From Rhizobacter sp. OV335 (GTDB lineage: Bacteria; Pseudomonadota; Gammaproteobacteria; Burkholderiales; Burkholderiaceae_C), in assembly GCF_900142965.1 (NCBI RefSeq), contig NZ_FRCQ01000034.1, positions 21,002-85,001 on the forward strand: a stretch of 64,000 nucleotides of DNA. The letters run 5' to 3'. The notes under the pieces were generated by a model, which worked only from the letters and a program-made list of their open reading frames with translations, had not been told where the DNA came from and searched no databases. This document shows positions 1-9,742 of this stretch, one piece after another. Both the position numbers and the translations under genes were made by a program. Every line of letters begins with the position of its first letter. Within the stretch, counting starts at the first letter, position 1.

Positions 1-159
1 CTGCCCCGGCTTCATGCTCTTCGGGTCGACCGGCGTGCAGACGTAGAGAACGGCATCGATGCCGGCCACCATCTGCTCGACGGCGTCGTCGGCATGGGCG
101 GGCAGGCAGGTCACGAGGGCGGCGACAAGCAGCCCTGGAATGGCAAACGCGGATTTCAA
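1..159 (-). CDS. Partial secreted hypothetical protein (N-terminus only)
   Basis: The reverse strand reads an N-terminal peptide beginning MKSAFAIPGLLVAALV, then a small-residue stretch ending PAHA-DD. This is a classic Sec signal peptide with a probable AxA cleavage site near residue 23. The mature part visible is about 30 residues, contains one Cys, and runs off the window edge. The best start is a TTG at 159-157, because it gives the Lys-containing n-region; another in-frame TTG lies 12 nt upstream. I do not recognise the family. It lies downstream of fliE on the same strand, about 170 nt away, and need not be flagellar. Confidence 0.5.
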   Translation of the reverse strand, partial: MKSAFAIPGLLVAALVTCLPAHADDAVEQMVAGIDAVLYVCTPVDPKSMKPGQ

Positions 160-328
160 ACAGCAGCCCAACGGTGAGACGCCCCGCGTGCACCTTGTGG
201 CAACTCGGCGGCATCAGATAACAACCACCATTGTCCCGAAGTTCAGGCGCTTGCGCCTCCGGGTACACGCGAATGGGGGGTGGCCGTCGATCGTCTACTA
301 CGTCACGGCCTGAGGCTGCAACAACGCG

Positions 329-655
329 TTACACCGACATGTTCATGATGTCGGAGTAAGCCTGCACCAGCCGGTTGCGCACCTGCAGCGTGGCCTGGAA
401 CCCGATCTGCGATTTCTGCATCGCGACCATCGTCTCTTCCAGGCTGACCGTCGGGTTGCCCAGCGACACCTGGCGCTGCATCTCGTCGGACTTGTTCTGC
501 GAATCGCTCACCGAGCGCAGCGCCTGCGTCAGCGCCTGCTGGAAGCCCGCGCCCTCGGTGGCCTTGCTGCCGTTGACCAGCGGCGTGCCGTTCGGGTTCA
601 TCCCCGCACGGGCCGCAGCCTGCGCGAAATTGAAGGGCTTGAGGGTGACGTCCAT
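329..655 (-). CDS. fliE: Flagellar hook-basal body protein FliE
   Basis: A 108-residue protein, the usual FliE size. FliE joins the MS ring to the proximal rod and is an early export substrate. The C-terminal half has the family pattern: a VSLEETMVAMQKSQIGFQA stretch, then a helical LQVRNRLVQAYSDIMNMSV end. The ORF is open further upstream, but the Met at 655 gives the expected N-terminus (MDVTLKPFNF) and family length. It is transcribed divergently from fliF with about 145 nt between starts, a common arrangement in betaproteobacteria. Identification is strong; only the exact start is uncertain. Confidence 0.93.
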   Translation of the reverse strand: MDVTLKPFNFAQAAARAGMNPNGTPLVNGSKATEGAGFQQALTQALRSVSDSQNKSDEMQRQVSLGNPTVSLEETMVAMQKSQIGFQATLQVRNRLVQAYSDIMNMSV

Positions 656-737
656 GGGAACGGACTGTAGACAAGGCCCTGAAGTCGGATGGGGCGAACT
701 GCAGGCCATTTCCCAGGCTGTTCAACGCAATTGAAAC

Positions 738-766
738 CTCAAGTTTCCAAATAATCGCTTCCGTCA
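738..766 (+). promoter_or_regulatory. Candidate flagellar promoter upstream of fliF
   Basis: CTCAAG at 738-743 matches the -35 half of the sigma-28-like motif found before flgM and the hybrid kinase gene. The sequence 15 nt downstream (TTCCGTCA) is a poor -10. An overlapping AAATAATCG could instead be half of an FlhDC box, which would suit a class II gene. It lies 35 nt upstream of the fliF start in the fliE-fliF divergent gap. Confidence 0.3.
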
Positions 767-800
767 GCGGCCTTTGCCGTCACAGCACCAAGCGAACAAC

Positions 801-2498
801 ATGGACAACGCGGTCACCCTTGCCAACCCCAGCCAGCTCACCGTGCCGGCGGGGTTCGGCGCGCGCCTGGCGGCGCTGCCGGCCAAGAGCAAGGCAAGCC
901 TCGGCCTCGGCATCGCGGCGCTGATCGCGGTGCTCGCCGCCATCACGCTGTGGAGCAGCCAGGGCGACTACAAGGTGCTGTACGCCAACCTGTCCGAGAA
1001 GGACGGCGGCGCGATCATTGCCCAGCTGTCGCAGATGAACGTGCCGTACCGCTATTCCGACGGCGGCGGCGCGATTCTGGTGCCGGCGGCACAGGTTCAC
1101 GACCTGCGCCTGAAGCTCGCGTCGGCCGGCCTGCCCAAGGGCTCGATCGTCGGCTTCGAGCTGATGGACGGCGCCAAGTTCGGCCAGACCCAGTTCCAGG
1201 AACGCCTGACCTTCCAGCGCGGCCTCGAAGGCGAACTCACCCGCTCGATCACCGCGATGTCGGCGGTGCAGAACGCCCGCGTGCACCTGGCGCTGCCGAA
1301 CCAGAACGGCTTCTTCCGCGAACAGCAGAAGCCGAGCGCCTCGGTGATGCTGACGCTGCACCCGGGCCGCACGCTCGACCGCTCGCAGATCGCCGGCATC
1401 GTGCACCTGGTGTCGTCCAGCGTGCCCGAGATGAACCCGAAGGCCGTCAGCGTGCTCGACCAGACCGGCACGCTGCTGTCGGCCGCGCCCGAAACCAGCA
1501 ACGGCGCCGGGCTCGACGCGCAGCAGCTGCAGTACGTGAACCAGATCGAGGCCAGCTACAACAAGCGCATCCTCGACATCCTGGAGCCGGTGATCGGCCG
1601 CGACAACCTGCGCGCGCAGGTCACCGCCGACGTCGACTTCTCGCAGATCGAATCCACCGCCGAGGAGTTCAAGCCCAACCAGGGCGAGAACGCCCAGGCC
1701 AGCGTGCGCAGCCAGCAGAGCAGCGAGCAGATGGGGCAGAGCGGCGCGGGCGCCACCGGCATCCCCGGTGCCGCGTCGAACCAGCCGCCGGTGCCGGCGA
1801 CCGCCCCGGTGACGGGCGCCGCCCAGCCGCTGCAGACCGCGCAGAACGGCGCCGCCAGCAACACCAACACCCGCAAGGAAGCCGTCACCAACTACGAGGT
1901 CGACAAGACCGTGCGGGTGACGCGCAATGCCACCGGCACCGTCAAGCGCCTGAACGCCGCCGTGGTCGTCAACCACCGCAGCGTGACCGACGCCAAGGGC
2001 AAGACCACCACCGTGCCGCTGACGCCGGACGAGATCGAGAAGCTGAACGTGCTGGTGCGCGAGAGCATCGGCTTCAAGCAGGAGCGCGGCGATTCGGTGA
2101 AGGTGATCAACGCGCCGTTCCGCATCGAGAAGATCGAGCCCGACACCACGCCGATCTGGAAGCAGCCGCAGACGCTGGACATGCTGCGCGCCGCCGCGGT
2201 GCCGGGCTCGCTGGCCCTGGTCGCGATGGTGATCGTGTTCGGGCTGATCCGCCCGGCGCTGAAGGCCGCGCTGCCGCAACCGCTGCCGCCGGTCGATGCG
2301 CGCGGCAACACGCTGGACGCGATGGTCGACGACGCCGAGTCGCTGCCGAAGCTCGGCCACGACGCCGCCGCGAAGCTGCCGATGCTCGAATCGCCGCGCA
2401 TCAGCCCGACGCTGATCGCCGCCCGCGCCTATGCCAAGGACAACCCGGGTGCCGTGGCCAGCATCGTGCGCGACTGGGTCAGCGGCGAAGCCGCCTGA
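801..2498 (+). CDS. fliF: Flagellar MS-ring protein FliF
   Basis: A 565-residue protein of typical FliF length. It forms the inner-membrane MS ring on which the rod, C ring and export gate assemble. One membrane helix lies near residues 35-53 and a second near residues 465-485. Between them are the YscJ/FliF ring-building motifs and a low-complexity Ala/Gln/Gly/Pro linker at about 300-360. The C-terminal cytoplasmic tail (ending near AKDNPGAVASIVRDWVSG) is the FliG-binding segment. Start chosen at MDNAV; the frame is open nine codons further upstream. First gene of a tightly packed operon reaching fliR. Confidence 0.97.
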   Translation: MDNAVTLANPSQLTVPAGFGARLAALPAKSKASLGLGIAALIAVLAAITLWSSQGDYKVLYANLSEKDGGAIIAQLSQMNVPYRYSDGGGAILVPAAQVHDLRLKLASAGLPKGSIVGFELMDGAKFGQTQFQERLTFQRGLEGELTRSITAMSAVQNARVHLALPNQNGFFREQQKPSASVMLTLHPGRTLDRSQIAGIVHLVSSSVPEMNPKAVSVLDQTGTLLSAAPETSNGAGLDAQQLQYVNQIEASYNKRILDILEPVIGRDNLRAQVTADVDFSQIESTAEEFKPNQGENAQASVRSQQSSEQMGQSGAGATGIPGAASNQPPVPATAPVTGAAQPLQTAQNGAASNTNTRKEAVTNYEVDKTVRVTRNATGTVKRLNAAVVVNHRSVTDAKGKTTTVPLTPDEIEKLNVLVRESIGFKQERGDSVKVINAPFRIEKIEPDTTPIWKQPQTLDMLRAAAVPGSLALVAMVIVFGLIRPALKAALPQPLPPVDARGNTLDAMVDDAESLPKLGHDAAAKLPMLESPRISPTLIAARAYAKDNPGAVASIVRDWVSGEAA

Positions 2499-2530
2499 TC
2501 CTCGGCCATCACAAGAACCACGGAAGAGAC

Positions 2531-3526
2531 ATGGACACCAAGGGACTGGAAGACGCGGCAATCTTGATGATGTCGCTCGGCGAGGAGGAAGCCTCCGAGG
2601 TGTTCAAGCACCTGACGCCGAAAGAGGTGCAAGGCCTCGGCGAAACCATCGCCAGGATGAAGACCATCCCGCGCGAGCGCGTGGAGACGGTGCTGGAGCG
2701 CTTCGCCAACCAGGCCCAGGAGCAGAGCCTGCTCGTCACCGACAACGACGAATACATCAAGAGCGTGCTGCGCAAGGCGCTCGGCGACGACAAGGCCAAC
2801 CTGCTGATCGACCGCATCCTGCAGGGCGGCGACACCAGCGGCATCGAGAGCCTGAAGTGGATGGACGCGAGCTCGGTGGCCGAGCTGCTGCGCAACGAGC
2901 ACCCGCAGATCGTCGCGGCGATCCTGGTGCACCTGGACTACGACCAGGCCTCGTCGGTGCTGAAGTGCTTCACCGAGCGCCAGCGCAACGAGGTGGTGGT
3001 GCGCATCGCGACGCTCGACGGCATCCAGCCGTCGGCGCTGAAGGACCTGAACGACGTGATGAGCAAGGTGCTGGCCGGCGGCGACAAGCTGCGCAAGGCC
3101 TCGCTCGGCGGCGTGAAGACCGCGGCCGAGATGATCAACCTGATGGGCGGCAGCATCGAGACCTCGGTGCTCGACTACGTGCGCGAGGCCGACAACGAGC
3201 TGGCCCAGAAGATCATGGACAACATGTTCACCTTCGACGACCTGGAGAAGGTCGACGACAAGGGCATCCAGCTGCTGCTGAAGGAAGTGCAGTCCGAATC
3301 GCTGGTGATCGCACTGAAGGGTGCGACGCCGGAGATGCGCGAGAAGGTGTTCCGCAACATGTCCACGCGCGCCGCCGAGACGCTGCGCGAAGACCTGGAA
3401 TCGCGCGGCCCGGTGCGCGTCAGCGAGGTCGAGGCCGAGCAGAAGGAAATGCTGAAGATCGTGCGTCGCCTGAGCGATGAAGGCCAGATCGTGCTCGGAG
3501 GCGGCGGCGATGACCAGTTCCTCTAA
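2531..3526 (+). CDS. fliG: Flagellar motor switch protein FliG
   Basis: A 331-residue protein, normal for FliG, which couples stator force to the rotor and switches rotation direction. Visible features are the N-terminal FliF-binding domain (DAAILMMSLGEEEASEVFKH), the middle-domain EHPQ motif in NEHPQIVAAILVHLD, and the C-terminal helix with alternating charges (STRAAETLREDLESRGPVR) that meets MotA. The start at 2531 follows a GGAAGAG Shine-Dalgarno sequence. A long in-frame ORF extends upstream through fliF, but that stretch is only a shadow of fliF in another frame. The 3' end overlaps fliH by 17 nt, implying translational coupling. Confidence 0.97.
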   Translation: MDTKGLEDAAILMMSLGEEEASEVFKHLTPKEVQGLGETIARMKTIPRERVETVLERFANQAQEQSLLVTDNDEYIKSVLRKALGDDKANLLIDRILQGGDTSGIESLKWMDASSVAELLRNEHPQIVAAILVHLDYDQASSVLKCFTERQRNEVVVRIATLDGIQPSALKDLNDVMSKVLAGGDKLRKASLGGVKTAAEMINLMGGSIETSVLDYVREADNELAQKIMDNMFTFDDLEKVDDKGIQLLLKEVQSESLVIALKGATPEMREKVFRNMSTRAAETLREDLESRGPVRVSEVEAEQKEMLKIVRRLSDEGQIVLGGGGDDQFL

Positions 3527-4289
3527 GCCGAACGGCCCGCGGCAGGTGCCGCCGCCGCCCGGCTCGAAGCCGGCCAACAGCTACAGCCGCTTCATCCCGC
3601 GCGAGGAGTTGAACTCGTTCGCCGCGTGGACGCCCGGCTCGCTGTCCGGCGGCAACGAGACGCCGAACACCGGCGTGCACCGGCCCGAGCCGCCGGCCCC
3701 GCCGGCGCCGAACCCGGTCGACGAACTGATGGCGCAGCTCAAGCAGGTGCGCCAGACCGGCTACCAGGACGGCTACCGCGACGGGCTGGTCGCGCTCGAC
3801 GGCTTCAAGCAGAGCTACGCGGCGCAGGTCACCGCGCAGGTCGGCGCGATCGTGCAGGGCTTCGGCCAGCAGCTCGACGACCTGCAGCAGGACATGGCGC
3901 GCGCGCTGGCCGTCACCGCCACGCAGCTGGCCAAGCAGATGGTGCGCAGCGAGCTGAGCATGAAGCCCGAGCTGGTCGCGGTGGTCGCGACCGAGGCGGT
4001 CGACACGCTGCTGCTGAGCGCCCGCCACATCACCGTGCGGGTGCACCCGGACGACCATGCGCTGGTCGCGCAGGGCGCGGCCGACGTGCTGGCCGCGCGC
4101 GGCGCGCGCCTGCTGTCCGATGCCGACGTGCTGCGCGGCGGCTGCCTGGTCGAATCCGACATCGGCGTGATCGACGCGACGCTCGAGGCGCGCTGGCGCC
4201 GGGTCGCCGCCTCGGTCGGCTGCGAACAGGAATGGGAAGGCGACGAACCGCCGCTGCCCGAGATCGACGAGAACGGTGAGCCCGCATGA
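3510..4289 (+). CDS. fliH: Flagellar export ATPase regulator FliH
   Basis: A 259-residue FliH-type stator for the export ATPase. It dimerises, binds FliI and anchors it to the C ring and export gate. The N-terminus is Pro-rich and disordered, with the conserved [11 protein letters not shown] element near residue 20. A helical middle (about 75-150) and a globular C-terminal domain follow. The ATG at 3510 lies inside the end of fliG, and the stop overlaps the fliI ATG (ATGA), so fliG-fliH-fliI appear translationally coupled. Assignment rests on position and family features. Confidence 0.92.
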   Translation: MTSSSKPNGPRQVPPPPGSKPANSYSRFIPREELNSFAAWTPGSLSGGNETPNTGVHRPEPPAPPAPNPVDELMAQLKQVRQTGYQDGYRDGLVALDGFKQSYAAQVTAQVGAIVQGFGQQLDDLQQDMARALAVTATQLAKQMVRSELSMKPELVAVVATEAVDTLLLSARHITVRVHPDDHALVAQGAADVLAARGARLLSDADVLRGGCLVESDIGVIDATLEARWRRVAASVGCEQEWEGDEPPLPEIDENGEPA

Positions 4290-5710
4290 TCACGTCGAAG
4301 CAAGAATCGAAAGCAGTCGCCAGCACCGACAAGTGGCAGCGCTACCTCGGCGACCTGAAGAACTTCTCGGCCGATGCGATGCCGCTGGAGACGCAGGGCA
4401 CGCTGGTGCGCGTGGCCGGGCTGGTGCTCGAGGCCGCCGGCCTGCGCGTGCCGGTCGGCTCGGTCTGCGAGGTGCGCATGGACGGCCAGCCGCCGGTGCT
4501 GGCCGAGGTGGTCGGCTTCTCGGGCGACCGCGCCTACCTGATGCCCACCGGCGAGATCCACGGCCTGGCCAGCGGCGCGCGCGTCGTGCCGCGGCCGTCG
4601 CCGATCGTGCCGCTGCTGCTGGGCGCGACGCAACACCAATGGCGGCGCAGCGAAGACCGCACGCTGCACCTGCCGATGGGCGACGGGCTGCTCGGCCGCG
4701 TCGTCGATTCGCAGGGCATGCCGATGGACCGCAAGGGGCCGCTCGGCAGCGTGCACAACGAGCCGCTGGTGCGCCGCCCGATCAACGCGATGGACCGCGA
4801 CCCGATCCGCCAGCCGCTGGACACCGGCGTGCGGGCGATCAACGCGATGCTGACGGTGGGCCGCGGCCAGCGCATCGGGCTGTTCGCCGGCACCGGCGTC
4901 GGCAAGTCGGTGCTGCTCGGGATGATGGCGCGCTACACCGCGGCCGACGTGATCGTGGTCGGCCTGATCGGCGAACGCGGCCGCGAAGTGAAGGAATTCA
5001 TCGAGGACATCCTCGGCGAGGAAGGCCTGCGCCGCTCGGTGGTGGTGGCCGCGCCGGCCGATGCGCCGCCGCTGACCCGGCTGCAGGGCGCGAGCTACGC
5101 GACCGCGATCGCCGAGCACTTCCGCGACCGCGGCCAGCACGTGCTGCTGCTGATGGATTCGCTGACCCGCTTCGCGATGGCGCAGCGCGAGATCGCGCTG
5201 GCGATCGGCGAGCCGCCTGCCACCAAGGGCTACCCGCCGAGCTGCTTCGCGAAGCTGCCGCAGCTGGTGGAGCGCAGCGGCAACGGCATCCACGGCGTCG
5301 GCTCGATCACCGCGTTCTACACCGTGCTGAGCGAGGGCGACGACCAGCAGGACCCGATCGCCGATGCGGCGCGCGGCATCCTCGACGGCCACATCGTGCT
5401 GTCGCGCGAACTGGCCGAGGCCGGGCACTACCCGGCGATCGACGTCGAACGCTCGATCTCGCGGGTGATGAACAACGTCAGCCCGCAGGAGCACATCGAC
5501 GCGGCGCGGCGCTTCCGCCAGCTGAGTGCGAAGTACACGAAGGCGCGCGACCTGATCCAGCTGGGCGCGTATTCGCCCGGCCACGACAGCGAGCTCGATG
5601 CCGCCGTCAAGCTGCACGGCCCGATGGTCGAGCTGCTGCAGCAGGGCATGAACAAGCCGGCCAGCCTGAACAACAGCGTGCGGGATCTGCGCAAGTTGTT
5701 CGGCACCTGA
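4286..5710 (+). CDS. fliI: Flagellum-specific export ATPase FliI
   Basis: A 474-residue ATPase of the F1-beta/T3SS family that powers substrate unfolding at the flagellar export gate. Walker A is GTGVGKS at residues 202-208. The Walker B region [19 protein letters not shown] and the family signature [21 protein letters not shown] are present. The C-terminal helical domain, ending in LRKLFGT, is complete. Its ATG overlaps the fliH stop by 4 nt. Length and motifs leave little doubt. Confidence 0.97.
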   Translation: MITSKQESKAVASTDKWQRYLGDLKNFSADAMPLETQGTLVRVAGLVLEAAGLRVPVGSVCEVRMDGQPPVLAEVVGFSGDRAYLMPTGEIHGLASGARVVPRPSPIVPLLLGATQHQWRRSEDRTLHLPMGDGLLGRVVDSQGMPMDRKGPLGSVHNEPLVRRPINAMDRDPIRQPLDTGVRAINAMLTVGRGQRIGLFAGTGVGKSVLLGMMARYTAADVIVVGLIGERGREVKEFIEDILGEEGLRRSVVVAAPADAPPLTRLQGASYATAIAEHFRDRGQHVLLLMDSLTRFAMAQREIALAIGEPPATKGYPPSCFAKLPQLVERSGNGIHGVGSITAFYTVLSEGDDQQDPIADAARGILDGHIVLSRELAEAGHYPAIDVERSISRVMNNVSPQEHIDAARRFRQLSAKYTKARDLIQLGAYSPGHDSELDAAVKLHGPMVELLQQGMNKPASLNNSVRDLRKLFGT

Positions 5711-5735
5711 TCACGACGATTGAAGGAGTACCTCG

Positions 5736-6212
5736 ATGAGCAACGACCGTTCGATTGAACCGCTGATGGCGCTGCTGGGCCAGGCCGAGCGCGAGCGCGA
5801 CGCCGCGATGGCCGAATCGCGCCGCGCGACCGACGCGCAAACCGCGGCGACCGCGCAGGCCGAACAGTTGACGACCTACCGCGGCGAGTACGAGGCGCGC
5901 TTTCGCGAGCAGTTCAGCCGCAGCAGCACGATGGACGTGATGCAGCACTACCAGGGCTTCATGCAGCGGCTGACGCTGGCGATCGACCAGCAGCAGCGCG
6001 TCGTCGTGCATGCGCAAGGCCGCGTCGAACGCATGCTGCAGCTGCTGCGCGAGCAGGAGATGCGCGTCGCCTCGGTGCGCAAGCTGCTGGAGCGCCGGCT
6101 GCAGGAGCTGCGCCTGGTGTCCGACCGCCGCGAGCAGAAGCAGACCGACGAGTTCGCCGCGCGGGCCGCCTGGAACCGGCTGAGCCAGGCCGGCGCCTCG
6201 CCGATGGCCTGA
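5736..6212 (+). CDS. fliJ: Flagellar export chaperone FliJ
   Basis: A 158-residue, highly charged, almost entirely helical protein, predicted to form the two-stranded antiparallel coiled coil typical of FliJ. FliJ is the central stalk of the FliI hexamer and an escort for rod/hook chaperones. The start has a good AAGGAG Shine-Dalgarno sequence 8 nt upstream. FliJ proteins diverge strongly in sequence, so the call depends on coiled-coil character, size and location between fliI and fliK. Confidence 0.9.
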   Translation: MSNDRSIEPLMALLGQAERERDAAMAESRRATDAQTAATAQAEQLTTYRGEYEARFREQFSRSSTMDVMQHYQGFMQRLTLAIDQQQRVVVHAQGRVERMLQLLREQEMRVASVRKLLERRLQELRLVSDRREQKQTDEFAARAAWNRLSQAGASPMA

Positions 6213-6271
6213 GCGCCGCCAGGCTGACACCCCTTCCGATCCACCGCTGAATCCACCGTCCAGGCACTTTC

Positions 6272-7522
6272 ATGTCCGCTGCCGTGTCGTCGTCCCTGCC
6301 GATCTTTTCCGCGAACAACCCGCAGGCGGTCACGTGGCCCCTGGCGCCGTCGCCCGAGGGGCCGCATGCCAATGCGTTCTCGCAGATGCTGAAGCAGCGG
6401 CAGCAGGCGCAAGCGACACCGCCCGCCGCGGCGCCAGCGCCTGCCGCGCCGACCCCGAAACCTGCCGCAACGGCCCCGAAACCCGCCACGCCACCGGCAC
6501 CCGCTGCGCAGAAGACCGCGCAAGCGCCCGCTCGCACGGCGGCGACCGAGCGTCCGCAGGCCGGGCAGAAGGCCGCCGAAGGCAAGGCCCCTGCTGATGC
6601 CGAGGCCGCCTCCGGTGACGAAACGACCGATGCCACCGCATCCGACAGCGCCGGATCGGCGACCGGGCTCGATCCGTCGCTCGGCAGCTGGCTGGCCGGG
6701 CTGAACCTGCCGGCCGCGAGCACGCAGGCCGGCGGCAAGCTGGCCCGCGGCCAAGCCCAGGCGGGTGAGGCCGAATCGGGCGATGCGCTCGGTGGCAAGG
6801 CCGGCGCTGAAGGCGGTGGCCGCGGTGCACGCCGGCTGGGCGGCGGTGGTGAAGTGCCCGGCGCTCGCGCCGACCGCGCGGCGCAACTCCAGGGCGCCGA
6901 CGCGCCCGCCGCCAAGCTGCTCGCCGAGGCGGCCGAAAAGACAAGCTCATTCCCAGAGGTCGCGGCCCAGGTGCATGGCGCCGGCGACAGCGCGCGCACC
7001 GATGCCGCGCCTGCCAACGGCGCGCTGCTGGCGGCGGCGCTGGCCGCGACCGCGCCGAGCGCGCCGGCCGAGGCCCCGACCGTCGTCAACCTGCCGACAC
7101 CGGTGGATGCGCCGGATTTCACGCAATCGCTGGGTGTGCAGGTCAGCCTGCTGGCTGCCGACGGCGTGCAGCAGGCCGAACTGCACCTGAACCCGGCCGA
7201 GATGGGGCCGATCTCGGTGCAGATCGCGATCGACGGCACGCAGGCGCAGGTCGATTTCGGCGCCGACATGGCGAGCACCCGCCAGCTCATCGAGAGCGGG
7301 CTGCCCGAGCTGGCGTCCGCGCTGCGCGACGCCGGTTTCACGCTGACCGGCGGCGGTGTCTCGCAGCAGGCGCGCCAGGGCTCGTCGGAGGGCGGCCAGG
7401 GCCGCGGCGAGGGCGGATCCCGCTCGCGCAGCAGCATTGGCGGCGTCGAAGCAGCGGAAGCGGCCACCCCGCGCCGCAGCACCGCCCGCGTGTCGGCCGG
7501 CGGCGTTGATCTTTACGCCTGA
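6272..7522 (+). CDS. fliK: Flagellar hook-length control protein FliK
   Basis: A 416-residue FliK-type molecular ruler. Residues up to about 260 are low-complexity (Ala, Pro, Gly, Lys, Gln), as expected for the extended ruler part secreted through the export gate. Residues about 275-365 form the conserved Flg_hook domain, including AELHLNPAEMGPISVQIAI and a RQLIESGLPELASALRDAGF helix. The C-terminal domain contacts FlhB to switch export specificity. Placed between fliJ and fliL as usual. Confidence 0.93.
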   Translation: MSAAVSSSLPIFSANNPQAVTWPLAPSPEGPHANAFSQMLKQRQQAQATPPAAAPAPAAPTPKPAATAPKPATPPAPAAQKTAQAPARTAATERPQAGQKAAEGKAPADAEAASGDETTDATASDSAGSATGLDPSLGSWLAGLNLPAASTQAGGKLARGQAQAGEAESGDALGGKAGAEGGGRGARRLGGGGEVPGARADRAAQLQGADAPAAKLLAEAAEKTSSFPEVAAQVHGAGDSARTDAAPANGALLAAALAATAPSAPAEAPTVVNLPTPVDAPDFTQSLGVQVSLLAADGVQQAELHLNPAEMGPISVQIAIDGTQAQVDFGADMASTRQLIESGLPELASALRDAGFTLTGGGVSQQARQGSSEGGQGRGEGGSRSRSSIGGVEAAEAATPRRSTARVSAGGVDLYA

Positions 7523-7664
7523 GGCCAGGCGGCCGAACGGCGTGGTTTTCCCCCGCTTTTCGCGCTTTAGGATTTCCGCCCGCTTTCCATAATTTCCCCA
7601 TTGCAACCCGCGAGTGCGGCGCCGTCGTGGCGCCGTCGAACGGGGGGCCATCGAGGGAAATTCC

Positions 7665-8273
7665 ATGTCCACTGCCGTCGCTGACGCCCCTGCCGGTGCA
7701 GCCCCGAAGGGCAAGAAGAAGCTGATCGTCATCGTGGCCGCCGTGCTCGCGCTGGCGCTGGCCGGTGGCGGCGCCGTTGTGGTCATGAAGAAGAAGGCCG
7801 CCGCGGCCGCCGCAGCCGCCGAGGAAGAAGACGGCGAGGACGCCGGCGCCGCCGCGCCCGAGAAGCACGCCAAGGACGAGCACAAGACCGTTCCGACCTT
7901 CGTGCCGCTGGACGTGTTCGTCGTCAACCTGGCCGACAAGGATGCCGAGCGTTTCGCGCAGATCGGCGTCACGCTGGAAGTCGACGACCCGAAGTTCGCC
8001 GAGCAGCTGAAGGTCTACATGCCGGCGATCCGCAGCGGCATCCTGATGGTGATGTCGCACAAGACCTCGCAGCAACTGCTCGAAGGCGAGGGCAAGATCC
8101 AGCTCGCCCGCGAAGTGATGCGCGAAGCCGTGCTGCCGCTGGGCATCGAGGCCGATGCCGACGACGCCGACAGCGACGACTCCCCGAAGTCGAAGAAGAG
8201 CAAGAAAAAGCGCAAGCCCGCGGTGCACAACCCGGTCACGCACGTGCACTACTCCACCTTCATCATCCAGTGA
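7665..8273 (+). CDS. fliL: Flagellar basal body-associated protein FliL
   Basis: A 202-residue single-pass inner-membrane protein. The N-terminal basic segment (KGKKK) precedes a membrane helix at about 21-43. An acidic/Ala linker follows, then the periplasmic FliL domain (VPLDVFVVNLADKDAERFAQIGVTLEVDD). FliL surrounds stators and stabilises torque generation. The acidic and lysine-rich insert near residues 160-190 (SDDSPKSKKSKKKRK) is an unusual decoration before the C-terminal strand. Start chosen at MSTAVADAPA; the frame is open upstream, but that part lacks family features. Confidence 0.92.
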   Translation: MSTAVADAPAGAAPKGKKKLIVIVAAVLALALAGGGAVVVMKKKAAAAAAAAEEEDGEDAGAAAPEKHAKDEHKTVPTFVPLDVFVVNLADKDAERFAQIGVTLEVDDPKFAEQLKVYMPAIRSGILMVMSHKTSQQLLEGEGKIQLAREVMREAVLPLGIEADADDADSDDSPKSKKSKKKRKPAVHNPVTHVHYSTFIIQ

Positions 8274-8307
8274 TGCAGGTCTTCGTCGTCACGACCGGGC
8301 CCACGCC

Positions 8308-9312
8308 ATGAACCAGCAGATCCTTTCGCAAGACGAAGTCGATGCGCTGTTGCAGGGCATCACCGGAGAGAGCCAGAAGCTGGAAGAGGAAGAGGTCCAG
8401 CACGGCAGCATCCGCAACTACGACATTGCCAGCCAGGAGCGGATCGTCCGTGGGCGCATGCCCACGATGGAGATCATCAACGAGCGATTCGCACGCAACA
8501 TCCGCATCGGGCTGTTCAACTTCATCCGCAAGAGCCCGGAGATCTCGATCGGCGGCATCAAGGTGCAGAAGTACAGCGCCTTCCTGCGCGAGATCGTGGT
8601 GCCGACCAACTTCAACATCGTCTCGGTGCGCCCGCTGCGCGGCAGCGGCCTGGTGGTGTGCGACCCGACGCTGGTGTTCGCGGTGATCGATTCGCTGTTC
8701 GGCGGCGCGGGCAAGTTCCACACCCGCATCGAGGGCCGCGATTTCTCGCCGACCGAGCAGCGCATCATCACGCGCCTCGTCGACGTGGTGACCGAGGAAT
8801 ACAAGAAGGCCTGGCACGGCATCTATCCGCTCGAGCTGGAATACCAGCGCTCGGAGATGCAGCCGCAGTTCGCCAACATCGCGACGCCGAGCGAGATCGT
8901 CGTCGCCACCAGCTTCACGCTGGAGATCGGCGACACCACCGGCACCATCCATTTCTGCATCCCGTATTCGACGCTGGAGCCGATCCGCGACGTGCTGTAT
9001 TCGACCATCCAGGGCGACAGCAACGAGCCGGACAAGCGCTGGGTCAACCTGCTGAAGCAGCAGATCCAGTCGGCCGAGGTCGAGCTGGTGGCCGAGCTCG
9101 CGCAGGCGCCGGCCACGGTGGAGCAGCTGCTGTCGTTCAAGCCCGGTGATTTCATCGAGCTCGACCTGCAGGCCGGCATCCAGGCCAAGGTGTCGGGCGT
9201 GCCGGTGTTCGACTGCCACTACGGAACCTCCAACGGCAAGTACGCCTTGAAGATCGATCAACTGTTGACCGCCTCGTCCATGAGCTGGTTGGGAGAAAAC
9301 AATGTCAGCTGA
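8308..9312 (+). CDS. fliM: Flagellar motor switch protein FliM
   Basis: A 334-residue FliM, the C-ring component that binds CheY-P. The N-terminal CheY-binding peptide is visible as ILSQDEVDALLQGI. The CheC-like middle domain and the SpoA C-terminal domain (about 250-325) follow, with the typical FKPGDFIEL segment. The Met at 8308 is chosen because it begins exactly at the CheY-binding motif. The 3' end overlaps fliN by 11 nt. Standard length and order. Confidence 0.97.
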   Translation: MNQQILSQDEVDALLQGITGESQKLEEEEVQHGSIRNYDIASQERIVRGRMPTMEIINERFARNIRIGLFNFIRKSPEISIGGIKVQKYSAFLREIVVPTNFNIVSVRPLRGSGLVVCDPTLVFAVIDSLFGGAGKFHTRIEGRDFSPTEQRIITRLVDVVTEEYKKAWHGIYPLELEYQRSEMQPQFANIATPSEIVVATSFTLEIGDTTGTIHFCIPYSTLEPIRDVLYSTIQGDSNEPDKRWVNLLKQQIQSAEVELVAELAQAPATVEQLLSFKPGDFIELDLQAGIQAKVSGVPVFDCHYGTSNGKYALKIDQLLTASSMSWLGENNVS

Positions 9313-9739
9313 CAACGCAGCGCCGTCCGAAGAGGACGCGATGGCCGCCGAGTGGGCCGCCGCACTCGCCGAAACCAAGCCCGAGACCGCCTCCGAGGTG
9401 CAGAACGCGGCCGAGCAGGTCTCGCCGGTGGCGTTCACGAACTTCGCGTCGGGTGCGGGGCCGTCGGCGCCGAACGACATCAACATGATCCTGGACATCC
9501 CGGTGCAGCTCACCGTGGAGCTGGGTCGCACGCGGATCCCGATCAAGCACATCCTGCAGCTGGCGCAGGGTTCGGTGGTCGAGCTCGACGCGCTGGCCGG
9601 CGAGCCGATGGACGTGCTGGTCAACGGCTACCTGATCGCACAGGGCGAGGTCGTGGTGGTGAACGACAAGTTCGGCATCCGGCTGACCGACATCGTGACC
9701 CCCAGCGAGCGCATGCGCCGCCTGAGCAAGGGTGCCTGA
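9302..9739 (+). CDS. fliN: Flagellar motor switch protein FliN
   Basis: A 145-residue FliN. The acidic/Ala-rich N-terminal ~60 residues are variable. The C-terminal SpoA domain carries the family core LDIPVQLTVELGRTRIPIK and the LAGEPMDVLVNGYLIAQGEV stretch. With FliM it forms the lower C ring and docks FliH for export. Its start lies inside the fliM 3' end, so translation is probably coupled. Confidence 0.97.
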   Translation: MSADNAAPSEEDAMAAEWAAALAETKPETASEVQNAAEQVSPVAFTNFASGAGPSAPNDINMILDIPVQLTVELGRTRIPIKHILQLAQGSVVELDALAGEPMDVLVNGYLIAQGEVVVVNDKFGIRLTDIVTPSERMRRLSKGA

Positions 9740-9742
9740 GCG

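Noticed and set aside
245..258. AGGCGC-TT-GCGCCT hairpin as a terminator for fliE
   Set aside because: The stem is only 6 bp and no T-run follows on the minus strand.
738..766. A confident sigma-28 promoter for fliF
   Set aside because: The -35 half matches, but the sequence at the correct spacing does not resemble CCGATA; kept only as a weak candidate.
780..2561. A 593-codon minus-strand frame opposite fliF
   Set aside because: Low-complexity Arg/His/Val-rich translation with no motif; fliF on the plus strand explains the sequence fully.
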